From assembly GCF_014698235.1 (NCBI RefSeq), contig NZ_JACJSP010000003.1, positions 124,001 through 188,000 on the forward strand: 64,000 bases of DNA, in the 5' to 3' direction. Both the position numbers and the translations under genes were made by a program. The stretch is from Limnothrix sp. FACHB-406 (lineage in GTDB: Bacteria > Cyanobacteriota > Cyanobacteriia > CACIAM-69d). Of this stretch, positions 38,321-46,721 are shown piece after piece (the first letter of the stretch is position 1; the number at the start of each line of letters is the position of its first letter). The notes under the pieces were generated by a model that searched no databases, was not told the DNA's origin, and saw only the letters and a list, made by a program, of their open reading frames with translations.

Positions 38321-39517
38321 CTAGCGGCGGCGGCGACCAGAGCGGCGCACCCGATCCCAGGTCGATCGCACATCCTGCAACGAGAGACGACGACGACGTT
38401 TGTCATCGTCATCATCATCGTCATCGTCCTCCAACGCCACTGCTGGATTGTCTGGCGGGGCAGATTCTGTCACCGGCAATTCAGCGGGCGGCAATTCAGC
38501 GGGCAGTTGCGCCAGCAGGGTGCGGGCTTGGGTGGCAGCATCAAAATCTTTCTGTTGCGAAAACAGCTCCACGGCTTTGTTTAAGTCCGATCGGGCTTGA
38601 TTGGCTTGGTCTTCGGCAAAATGGATCACCCCTCGCAGCAGGTAGGCCGTCGCCCGCTGGTTATCCAGGGCAATGGCTTGATCCAAGTCCGCCATCGCCC
38701 CGGCCGCATCACCAAATTCATAGCGAGTTTCCGCCCGATAGAGATAGGGATCAACAAAGTCACCCTTGGCAGTAATCGATCGATTGAAGGACTCCAATGC
38801 CGATCGATAGTCTTGGAGGGCCACTTGCGCCAACCCTTGCCCCAACAGGGCCTCCGCCATCTTGGGATTGTGAGCCAGGGCCTGCTGAAACCAAGCGATC
38901 GCCTCGCGGTAGCGTTCGTTGTTCAGTTCCTCAACCCCACGATTGTTAAATTCCACCGCCTGCACTGCCACCGCCAATTGCTGTTCGATCGCCGCCAGGT
39001 TCGATCGATAGGTGGCTAGCTTGCTTTGAATCACTGCCCCCGTCAACGCATCCGGCGGCAGACTCGCCAACGTTTGAATGGCCAACTGCCATTGCTGCTT
39101 GGCCTGTTGCCAAACATCCGGCGGGTGGGGCGGATTTTGCACCAAGCGGGCGGCTTTCATGGCCGCATTTTCAGCGGTGTTCAGGCCCCGGGCGATCGTC
39201 AGCTCGCGGTTAATGGCGGATTGCTGTTCTTTGAGCGTGGGCAATTGGGCTTGGGCCTGGTCATGGGGCAACAGGGGCCAAGGGGGAATCAATTGCAGCC
39301 AGTTGATTTGCTGGGTGAGTTGCTGGTTGGTTTCCGCAAGGCGGGGAATTGAAGGAGTCGATCGCGCTTGGCGGGCCTGGGTGAGCAAGGCGGGCGATCG
39401 ACCCAGCAGCCAGCTCGTTAGCCCCCAAAGCCCACCCCCGATCGCCCCCACACCCAACAGCAACCAAACCCAACCCGAACCGCCAGACTCAGACGTTGTG
39501 GTTGTGACTTTTGGCAT
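38321..39517 (-). CDS. Tetratricopeptide-repeat protein with a membrane anchor
   Basis: 398 residues. One transmembrane helix near 14-38 (WLLLGVGAIGGGLWGLTSWL), a helical region, then TPR units at about 205-335 (FNNRGVEELNNERYREAIAWF, ALLGQGLAQVALQDYRSAL, LYRAETRYEFGDAAGAMADL, YLLRGVIHFAEDQANQA). The C-terminus has an Asp run (E then nine D) next to KRRRR and an Arg-rich end. Likely a protein-interaction scaffold; partners unknown. It starts 95 bases from the next minus-strand gene upstream and ends 65 bases before the AddB-like gene. Confidence 0.85.
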   Translation of the reverse strand: MPKVTTTTSESGGSGWVWLLLGVGAIGGGLWGLTSWLLGRSPALLTQARQARSTPSIPRLAETNQQLTQQINWLQLIPPWPLLPHDQAQAQLPTLKEQQSAINRELTIARGLNTAENAAMKAARLVQNPPHPPDVWQQAKQQWQLAIQTLASLPPDALTGAVIQSKLATYRSNLAAIEQQLAVAVQAVEFNNRGVEELNNERYREAIAWFQQALAHNPKMAEALLGQGLAQVALQDYRSALESFNRSITAKGDFVDPYLYRAETRYEFGDAAGAMADLDQAIALDNQRATAYLLRGVIHFAEDQANQARSDLNKAVELFSQQKDFDAATQARTLLAQLPAELPPAELPVTESAPPDNPAVALEDDDDDDDDDKRRRRLSLQDVRSTWDRVRRSGRRRR

Positions 39518-39612
39518 GGGCGAATGGTTCGGCCCTGAAGCGTTGTGAGTGAGCCGATAACCTACTCACGAAATTTTATCACCGCCAATATAGTGCTAGA
39601 CAATCTGGACAA

Positions 39613-41112
39613 TTAGGATGCTTCTGATTTGCCGGTGTTTTTAACTCGCATGATTTTGCCCAGTAGGTCAAACCAAAAGGGTGCGCCCATCGCGATCGCC
39701 AAGCCCGTGACCAGCCAGCCCAAAGCCGTGCGAATTAAGACCCAAATCACTTCTCCTTGGTTTTTGGGTTTGCGATTGTCGTAGCGCAGTTGCTCATTTA
39801 GTTTGTTGGAATCCCAGCCGATCGGGAGGGTGGTTTCATCCAAAGCCGCCTGCATGTCCTGGCTAACTTCCGACCACTTGGGCAGCATGGGCCGCGAAGG
39901 AACTCCAGGGGCACTGCCCGTTTGGACGACTCGATCGGCGTAGGCGTTCACCGCTTGCCGCAGGGCCGTATCCCGAGACAGCTTGCTCACAATGTTGAAG
40001 GTGTCGGCGTTGCTGGCCACCGCCAGGACAATGCCCAACAGGATCGAAACCCCGCGCGCATTGCGACGATAGACCCCCGATGCCCGATCGCGCGCTCGAT
40101 CGTACCAACCTTCCACTTCCTTTTGGAATTCCTGGAAATCCTCTTGCACGGAGGTTGCCCGCGATCGGGCCCGCTTTGCCAGCAGCAACAGGTTGTCTTG
40201 CACAGGCTCGGGTAACAGGTTCAGGGCCTCTTCCAATCCTTTGCGAGTGGGGTCATTGGCATCGCGCAATTCGGCAATCACCGATTGCACTTCCTGGTAG
40301 ATGGCGCGTTTGTGGCGCAACCCATCCAGCACTTCTTCGGTGGAGGGCAACAGGGCCGCCAGCAAAATCGTGTGGCCCTCGCGGTCTTCAAAGGTGTCGT
40401 CCCGCAGGATCACCAGTCGATCGACCTCGGGCACATGGGCCGCTTGCAGAATGCTAATGAGCCGATCGACGGAGTTCAACACTCGAGTGAGACTGATTTT
40501 GAGGTCAAATTTGCCCGATCGATAGTCGGTGGTGATGTCTCGCAGGCGTTGTTCAAAGCGATCGAGCAGTTGGGTCAATCGCGAATCGCTCAGTTGTGGT
40601 TGCAACAGTTGGCGGGTTTGTCGCCCCAAATCTTGGGTAAATTGCTCAAACCGCCGCAGGCTGACAGTACGAATTAGCTCGGGAATTTTGGCCGAAGACA
40701 GCAACGCATCGGCAAAGGAACTGGGCGGAATATGGGAAGGGGCGCTGGTATGTTGCCCAAAGATTGGATTGCTGAGGCCAATCAGGTTACAGAGAACCCG
40801 AAATCCCTTGCGAAAACCGGTGGCTAACAACCCCCGAGCCTCTTGGTTCAGGCTGTTGATGGTGGGGGAATCGTAGAGGCGTTCGGTCAGTTGTTCGGCA
40901 CGGGTGCTGTCGCCGGGACGCTGGGGGGCGCGGCCGCTGACGGTGGATTGGCTGCCGCCGCCCAGTAATTGGGCGATCGACTGTTTCAGATGAGCGGCTC
41001 GCCATTGCAACAGGGTGGCAATCAGTTCTTGAATTTCCGAAGCCAACAGACTGAGGGTTAAGTAAACGAATAGGAGGCCGATAACGATATCGACGATGGG
41101 TGAAAGCTGCAT
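39613..41112 (-). CDS. Conserved-looking membrane protein, 499 residues, unknown function
   Basis: N-terminal hydrophobic helix (5-27, PIVDIVIGLLFVYLTLSLLA), a long soluble helical region with Gln/Arg-rich segments (about 30-340), then a helix near 350-370 (VSILLGIVLAVASNADTFNIV), a loop and a final helix pair about 450-485 (VLIRTALGWLVTGLAIAMG, FWFDLLGKIMRV). Similar proteins occur in bacterial genomes near signalling genes, but I do not know a named family. ATG at 41112; the 13-bp repeat begins seven bases upstream, where a Shine-Dalgarno would lie, and none is obvious. Confidence 0.7.
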   Translation of the reverse strand: MQLSPIVDIVIGLLFVYLTLSLLASEIQELIATLLQWRAAHLKQSIAQLLGGGSQSTVSGRAPQRPGDSTRAEQLTERLYDSPTINSLNQEARGLLATGFRKGFRVLCNLIGLSNPIFGQHTSAPSHIPPSSFADALLSSAKIPELIRTVSLRRFEQFTQDLGRQTRQLLQPQLSDSRLTQLLDRFEQRLRDITTDYRSGKFDLKISLTRVLNSVDRLISILQAAHVPEVDRLVILRDDTFEDREGHTILLAALLPSTEEVLDGLRHKRAIYQEVQSVIAELRDANDPTRKGLEEALNLLPEPVQDNLLLLAKRARSRATSVQEDFQEFQKEVEGWYDRARDRASGVYRRNARGVSILLGIVLAVASNADTFNIVSKLSRDTALRQAVNAYADRVVQTGSAPGVPSRPMLPKWSEVSQDMQAALDETTLPIGWDSNKLNEQLRYDNRKPKNQGEVIWVLIRTALGWLVTGLAIAMGAPFWFDLLGKIMRVKNTGKSEAS

Positions 41113-41119
41113 CTTAAAT

Positions 41120-41158
41120 GGTTAGGTTGAATGGCTAGGTTGAATGGTTCGGTTGATT
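41120..41158. repeat. Tandem repeat, 13-bp unit, three copies
   Basis: GGTTAGGTTGAAT, GGCTAGGTTGAAT and GGTTCGGTTGATT, directly upstream of the 39613-41112 gene. Confidence 0.9.
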
Positions 41159-41396
41159 TAGCTGGAAATTTTTGAAGACGCTATGGGGCCCACGATGCCA
41201 GCCAGTATAAGCCGGCCGATCGGGGTCGGGCGTGCGGTCTGGGCCCCACGAATGGCACCGTTGCCAACGACCATTTCAACGGCCATGTCAGCCTCCGAAA
41301 ACGGATTGATTCTGGGTTTTCGGGCCCCTTAATTCGCTAGATTGGGCATTGATTTCAACCTCGCGATCAATTTCCCAATCCCTTTTCCCCATCCCT

Positions 41397-43043
41397 ATGG
41401 CCCCTAATCCTGACCCGGCTGGTTCTTCGGCCTCGGTGCGATCGTCCCGTATGGGGGCCATGGCCCGGCAACTGTGGCGCAGGGACGATCGGGCGGTGGA
41501 TTGGGCCTGGGCGATCGGGCTGGGATTGTTGGCCCTGGTGTTGTATGGCATCAACTTAGGTGGGTTGCCCCTGCGCGATTGGGACGAGGGCACGGTGGCC
41601 CAAGTGGCCCGGGAGTTGGCCCGCGTCCCGATCGGCTCCGAGGCTTGGTGGTTTCCCACCCTGCACGATCGCCCCTATTTCAACAAGCCGCCCCTGCTCC
41701 ATTGGGCAATCGCCCTGTTGTTTCGGATTTTTGGCGAAAGTGAATGGGCGGCAAGACTGCCCGGAGCCTTGCTGGGTGCGGCGGCCGTACCGCTGGTTTT
41801 TGCGGTGGGGCGGTTAATTTTCACCCACCGGGCCGCCGCCATCTTCAGCGCCTTGGTGTATCTCACCTGGTTGCCCGTGGTGCGCCATGGGCGGTTAGCC
41901 ATGTTGGATGCGGCAATTGTGGCCTTTGGGTTGCTGGCCTGGTGCTGTCTGTTGCGGGCCCGGCGGGATTTGCGGTGGACGCTGGGAATTGGGTTTGCCC
42001 TCGGCGCGATCGCCCTGTTGAAGGGACTGGTGGCCCTGTTGTTTGGGGGACTAATCTTTGGTTTTTTAGTTTGGGATACGCCTCGGCTGTTGCGATCGCC
42101 CTATCTCTGGCTCGGGGGGCTGTTGGGCTTGGCCCCAGCCCTGGCTTGGTATGGGGCCCAATGGCAACACTACGGCCCCACCTTTTTTGAGACCAATTTG
42201 CTGAATCAGTCCCTGCGGCGGGTTTGGGATTCCGTGAGCGATCGGGGCGGCCCGCCCTGGTTTTATCTGCAAGAGCTGTTGGAATTGGCTTGGCCTTGGC
42301 TGTTTTTGTTGCCAGCGGGCTTCCAAGCGGCCTGGCGCGATCGGGATTGGCCCTGGGGCAAGTTGGTGCTGGTTTGGAGCTTGGGCTATCTGCTGCCCAT
42401 TTCCGTGATGGAAACCAAACTGCCCTGGTATGGTCTGCCGCTCTATCCCCCCTTGGCCTTGGCGATCGGGCCCTTGCTGGGGTCTTTGTGGGAAGAACCG
42501 CCGGCCCGGTTTGGGCGATCGTGGCAGGTGATTTTTGGTCTGTTGGCCTTGGGTGGCGGAGCTGGAGCCGTTTACTTCAGCTTCTTGGCCACACCATTGG
42601 AGCCGATGCTCGCCCTGGCGCTGGCGGCCTTGGGGCTAACGGGGGGAGCCGTGGTCTTGTTGGCCCAGCAGGGCGATCGACAACTGATCCCCGTGGCTTT
42701 TTGGGGCATGTTTGTGGGGTTAACGCTGTTTTTTTCGTCGGGCAGTTGGCTTTGGGAACTGAATGAACAATATCCCGTGCGGCCGGTGGCAAATCTGCTG
42801 CGATCGGTCGCCCATTCCGGCTCAAAGGTTTACACGAGCGATCGCACCCAACGTCCTTCCCTAGATTTCTATTGCCACTGTGAAGTGATTCCCGTGCCTC
42901 AATCGGAACAGGCCAAACATTGGGTCGATCGCCGCGTGGCCCTGTGGGTAATTCGGCCTCAAGATCGCGATCGTCCTCCGTTTCAGGCAGGAATTTTAGT
43001 TGGCAAAGCGGGCGATCGATTGGTGATTCGTCGGAGTGAATAA
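41397..43043 (+). CDS. GT-C membrane glycosyltransferase, ArnT/PMT-like
   Basis: 548 residues from the ATG at 41397. An early loop reads GLPLRDWDEGTVAQVARELA, the acidic DE signature of ArnT-like GT-C enzymes, followed by FNKPPLLHWAIALLFRIFGES as in GT83. About eleven hydrophobic helices follow. Such enzymes move a sugar from a polyprenyl phosphate to lipid or protein at the outer side of the membrane; acceptor and sugar unknown. The C-terminal soluble part has SDRTQRPSLDFY. A TTG at 41349 would add 16 residues. Confidence 0.85.
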   Translation: MAPNPDPAGSSASVRSSRMGAMARQLWRRDDRAVDWAWAIGLGLLALVLYGINLGGLPLRDWDEGTVAQVARELARVPIGSEAWWFPTLHDRPYFNKPPLLHWAIALLFRIFGESEWAARLPGALLGAAAVPLVFAVGRLIFTHRAAAIFSALVYLTWLPVVRHGRLAMLDAAIVAFGLLAWCCLLRARRDLRWTLGIGFALGAIALLKGLVALLFGGLIFGFLVWDTPRLLRSPYLWLGGLLGLAPALAWYGAQWQHYGPTFFETNLLNQSLRRVWDSVSDRGGPPWFYLQELLELAWPWLFLLPAGFQAAWRDRDWPWGKLVLVWSLGYLLPISVMETKLPWYGLPLYPPLALAIGPLLGSLWEEPPARFGRSWQVIFGLLALGGGAGAVYFSFLATPLEPMLALALAALGLTGGAVVLLAQQGDRQLIPVAFWGMFVGLTLFFSSGSWLWELNEQYPVRPVANLLRSVAHSGSKVYTSDRTQRPSLDFYCHCEVIPVPQSEQAKHWVDRRVALWVIRPQDRDRPPFQAGILVGKAGDRLVIRRSE

Positions 43044-43152
43044 TCGCCCCCAAACTTCCAGTGCTGCGGCTTGTGGCCCTGAAGCTTTGATTTCTGAAAT
43101 CAGCATCAACAGGCTATGAGCAAAATTTCCCCGAAACCTGCTTTCAATTGCT

Positions 43153-44112
43153 TTAATTGGGAGTGCTCTTGGGTGCGATCTTGGGTGTAATTTTGGGTGT
43201 GAATTGAGCCACCGATTCCACCTGATCAAAAAATCGGTAATCAATACAAATAACCCCATTGGGCTGATGGGTCAGCATATCCACAAATCGGTGATTTTCT
43301 AAAACATCAGAAATTGCATAAATATGGCGAGCATGAACCGTTTGGCTCAGTTCATCATCAATTCCAGTCAAGGACACCACAAAGGTAGCATTGCTATTGC
43401 ACAAAGACTCGATCGAGCGGTCAAACAAGGGACTTTGCTGATCGATTCGATGCATCACCAACCAAGACAGGGCAAACATGGGTGAAGTCGATCGCACCAA
43501 CGATAAATCCTGAATCTTGCGTAAATATTCCCCTTCCTGAGTGACCGTATCCTCAATGAAAACCAAACTCACCTGGGCTTCAATAATCTGATTTTGCCGC
43601 TGATTTGCCATCCGAAACAGCAACGTAGGTTGACCTTCATGGGTTGTTTTCAGGAGCGCCTGACTAAAGCGCACCTGAGCGGTTGGCCGCGAAAATCGGG
43701 CAAACATTAGCCCCGTTGCTCCCGAAAATCCCATCAGCCCCACCAAGGCTTCAACGGCCGTGAGCATCTGTGTCCAAGGCTTGGCCGGATACATTGCGCC
43801 ATAGCCGATCGTTGCCATGGTTTGCACACTAAAAAAGAACGCATCCATGAAAGATTGCGGCTTGGCATTGGCGATTCCTTCGGGTTCCAAAAGGTATAAC
43901 CCAGCAAAAAGGAAATTAGCCAGCCCATAGCCCACAATAATCGCTAGCCAAAACTTCGGCCAGCTCAAGGTTAGTAATAAATGGTAAGCATCTTCCCAAG
44001 GGTGGAAACGGTGTCCCATGCGCACGATGCGTAGCCGTTTGCGATCGGAAGTCACTTGACTATGGGGTTCTTTGGGGGCGCGAGCTTGACCCGATCGCTT
44101 GAAATTCAACAT
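43153..44112 (-). CDS. Inward-rectifier type potassium channel (KirBac family)
   Basis: 319 residues. A slide helix with HPWEDAYHLLLTLSWPKF, a first membrane helix, a pore loop with filter TIGYG at 101-105 (TMATIGYGAMYP), a second helix, then the Kir immunoglobulin-like cytoplasmic domain from about 150 (RFSRPTAQVRFSQ, LLFRMANQRQNQIIEAQVSL, LVRSTSPMFALSW, ARHIYAISDVLENHRFVDM). It should conduct K+ across the inner membrane. The C-terminal tail has a TPKITPKIAPKSTPN repeat. Upstream is an A-rich repeated leader. Confidence 0.95.
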   Translation of the reverse strand: MLNFKRSGQARAPKEPHSQVTSDRKRLRIVRMGHRFHPWEDAYHLLLTLSWPKFWLAIIVGYGLANFLFAGLYLLEPEGIANAKPQSFMDAFFFSVQTMATIGYGAMYPAKPWTQMLTAVEALVGLMGFSGATGLMFARFSRPTAQVRFSQALLKTTHEGQPTLLFRMANQRQNQIIEAQVSLVFIEDTVTQEGEYLRKIQDLSLVRSTSPMFALSWLVMHRIDQQSPLFDRSIESLCNSNATFVVSLTGIDDELSQTVHARHIYAISDVLENHRFVDMLTHQPNGVICIDYRFFDQVESVAQFTPKITPKIAPKSTPN

Positions 44113-44653
44113 AGATAGACCCAGAGAAAATAGACCTAGACCCAGAAAAATAGACTCCCCAAGGATAAATAAATATCTAAAATCTAAAAATAGATGTCTA
44201 AAAATAGATTTTCAGAAATTTCCCAAAAATCAATCTTCAAAAAGAGATCTCGAAATAAATGCCGAAAAATCGAAACAGAAAAGCCCCAACGGGCGATCGC
44301 CCCATTCCCACCCGCATCTTAGCAAGGGTCTTGTCCCACCGAAAAACCCAAAAAAATACCCCCAGCCTGCTCAAGGAGCACTGGGGGCATGGGGCTAACG
44401 CTCACTGAAATATTCGAGTTTCGCAAAATATCAGCCAGAACGAATTCAGGAAAGAGTCCAAGGCAGCCAGCCCGCAAGCCAACTACCTTGGATCAGAACC
44501 TTTCATTCAACCGATACCCTGCTCTACCGAACAGCATTCGAGAAAGAGTTCACAACAAAAAAGGTTTGAGACAAGTTCAAGACAATTCAGCTTAGGAACC
44601 ACTCAACGAAACCCAAATGACTTCCGGGTGGCCCAAAACCCAGCAAGGGTTGC
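44113..44653. other. Intergenic region between KirBac and a DUF4278 gene
   Basis: About 540 bases. 44104-44220 is A-rich with repeated AATAGACC-like segments, likely the KirBac leader. A minus-strand terminator lies at 44344-44387. A plus-strand frame at 44389-44595 has no family features. Confidence 0.5.
44344..44387 (-). terminator. Rho-independent terminator, minus strand
   Basis: Stem CCCCCAG ... CTGGGGG with inner pairing and, on the minus strand, a TATTTTTTT tail. It is about 270 bases beyond the DUF4278 stop. Confidence 0.75.
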
Positions 44654-45121
44654 TTAGCTCATGGCGACGGAGCTGGGTTCGCAGGAGATGGCGATGTCGT
44701 GCTGCATTTTGCCTTGGATGCGGCTGAAAGTAGACGACAGGTGGCCCAGACCCAATTCGGCTGCTGCGCGATCGAGTGCCAATTGTTCACGAGCAGCGGC
44801 TTGATGATGACGGGACATCATTTGGACACGAGCACGAGCGGAGATCGATTGGGTAGACATAACAGAACCTGCGGTAAGGGGTTGGCTGATCGGCGAAGTG
44901 ACGGGGCGGCTAGCGGGGACGCTGCTGGGCGCGAAGGCCTCAGCGCCCGTGCGATAGGCGACACCCCGATAGGTCAGATCATTGACTGGTTGCGGCGGAA
45001 TGCTTTCGGCATGGCGAAAATGCACTTCCAATCCGCGATATCGACCAGTGTGGCCCGTTTCTACCGTGGGCAGAGGGGTTTCTGTGCTGTCGTACCGGAC
45101 ACCGCGATAAATGAGTTTCAT
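44654..45121 (-). CDS. DUF4278-type protein
   Basis: 155 residues. Two copies of the YRGVxY element, MKLIYRGVRYDS at the N-terminus and LTYRGVAYRTG near 50, with GHTGRYRGLEVHFRH between, are typical of DUF4278, a family I know mainly from cyanobacteria. The C-terminal half is helical and Ala/Arg/Ser-rich (ARARVQMMSRHHQAAAREQLALD). No function is known to me. A perfect GGAGG precedes the ATG at 45121. It is monocistronic with a long 5' region containing an NtcA-like box. Confidence 0.82.
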   Translation of the reverse strand: MKLIYRGVRYDSTETPLPTVETGHTGRYRGLEVHFRHAESIPPQPVNDLTYRGVAYRTGAEAFAPSSVPASRPVTSPISQPLTAGSVMSTQSISARARVQMMSRHHQAAAREQLALDRAAAELGLGHLSSTFSRIQGKMQHDIAISCEPSSVAMS

Positions 45122-45903
45122 GAGGATCGCCTCCAGGAGATGCGTTCAGGATCTGACTGAGGCGCGTTCCTTCGGGATTTGCGGGTTGTGGATCGGTGGT
45201 TAGGACTTAACCCAAAATCGACATTGACCTAGAATCCCTACTTCCGTCTTTCTTTCTAACTAACGGCTGCAAGGGTGACCTGCGAGCTGTGGTGTTAGCG
45301 GGGAAAGATGAACGATTGGTTTCTGTATCTAAAGATACGGTTTAAGCCCAAAATAGTCAAGGGGCACTTAATATTTTGTGAAGCAAAGATCGCTGGGGCT
45401 GATGAATGGGCGGCGATCGAACCGTTGGCCCTCGCCCAAAACCCTTGCCTGGAAGCTGCTGAGGGCGATCGAGAACCTTGGAAACTGCATCATGGATCGA
45501 TCGCAAGTTGAGGATTCGATCGCGATGGTCTGGCGAAAAGTTTTCTGAAAGTTTGGCGAAAAGGTTGCTGAAAGTTGGCTGAAAGGTTGATTGGTTCCCG
45601 CCTTGCCTCCTTTTTTGTCTAAATTGCTTGTCTAATTTCTTGCCCAATTGCTTGCCTAGTTTTTGGGCAATCCCACTCATCACCACCATGGATCGTCACT
45701 GATCTCTACCGAGATCTCTACCGATCGCCACTCATCACCACCGCCATCGGCTCGCAAATCTTGCAAAATCCCGGTACTGCGCCGCTTGAGATGAATCAGC
45801 GGTTAGAATAGACCTCCTATCGATCCCGGTCAGGCTTGAGTCCAGTGACCAACCTGCAAATTTCCGACTGGGTTCAGAGCGCGACGGAGGGTTAATCAAC
45901 AGC
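45122..45903. other. Intergenic region between DUF4278 gene and smpB
   Basis: About 780 bases with an NtcA-like box at 45325-45338, a GTTGCTGAAAG-type degenerate repeat near 45540-45590 and the smpB promoter (possible -10 TAGAAT near 45804). A minus-strand frame at 45357-45689 is not supported. Confidence 0.5.
45325..45338. promoter_or_regulatory. Candidate NtcA-type box (GTA-N8-TAC)
   Basis: GTATCTAAAGATAC fits GTA-N8-TAC, with palindromic arms GTATCT/AGATAC. It is 204 bases upstream of the DUF4278 start. A -10 with the usual spacing is not obvious on either strand. Confidence 0.3.
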
Positions 45904-46368
45904 GTGGCCGACAAGCAAAGTGGGTACAAAATTGTCGCTGACAACCGCCAAGCCCGCTACGAGTACGAAATTTTGGCAACCTACGAGGCGGGGGTTGAAC
46001 TCAAGGGCACTGAGGTGAAGTCCATTCGGGCTGGCAAGGTGAACCTCAGGGATGGTTTTGCCCTCATCCGCAATGGCGAAGCGTTGCTGCTGAATGTGCA
46101 TATTTCGCCCCACGACACCACGGGCAGCTACTTTAACCACGACCCTCGCCGCACGCGCAAGCTGCTGTTGCACAAGGAAGAAATCCGCAAACTGGTAGGA
46201 CAGGTGGATCAAAAGGGGCTAACCCTGGTTCCCTTGCGCATGTACTTGAAGGGGGGATGGGTCAAGGTGGCGATCGGGCTGGCCCGAGGCAAGAAACTGC
46301 ACGACAAGCGGGAAGACCTCAAGCGCAAGCAAGATCAGCGCGATATGGAACGGGCCCTCAAGCGGTAG
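45904..46368 (+). CDS. smpB: SsrA-binding protein SmpB
   Basis: 154 residues, normal length. SmpB binds tmRNA and brings it to stalled ribosomes for trans-translation. Seen: [62 protein letters not shown]-type strand ([26 protein letters not shown]) and the basic C-terminal tail with [11 protein letters not shown] start at 45904 with GGAGGG about eleven bases upstream. tmRNA itself is not in the window. Confidence 0.97.
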   Translation: MADKQSGYKIVADNRQARYEYEILATYEAGVELKGTEVKSIRAGKVNLRDGFALIRNGEALLLNVHISPHDTTGSYFNHDPRRTRKLLLHKEEIRKLVGQVDQKGLTLVPLRMYLKGGWVKVAIGLARGKKLHDKREDLKRKQDQRDMERALKR

Positions 46369-46721
46369 CTCGATTAGTCAGTTAGTTTGATGGTTGATTG
46401 GCCATGAATTGTGATCATGGATTTCGGTCATGCGTTTTCGAGCATGAATCTTCGATCATGAATTTTCATGATTTGATCGTCATTTGCTCGTTTGAAGTGG
46501 GTTAATTTTTCGGGTGTGTCTCGGGCCGTTGGTATAACACAGCAAGGCGGACTCCTTGCTTGACCGCCCATGAGGCGTTTTGGATGCGTTGTTTCATAAC
46601 TGGCGATCGGGTGAACACAGCAAACGCGGGGAGCCTCAGCACCCGGTGGCCGTTTGTTATCTTCCTGGGTAGGGGCCTTGGCCAAACGGGTCAAACAGGC
46701 CAAACACCGATCCAAAAAACG
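46369..46721. other. Intergenic region with CATGA-rich degenerate repeats
   Basis: Upstream of the TpsA-like gene. Bases about 46400-46475 repeat TCATG/CATGA with TTTTCG spacers at roughly 15-17 bp, which can fold on either strand. A plausible leader; no gene called. Confidence 0.5.

Noticed and set aside
45357-45689. 110-residue minus-strand frame
   Set aside because: Starts without a Shine-Dalgarno, has low-complexity Lys/Gln/Arg and degenerate repeats, and no family resemblance.
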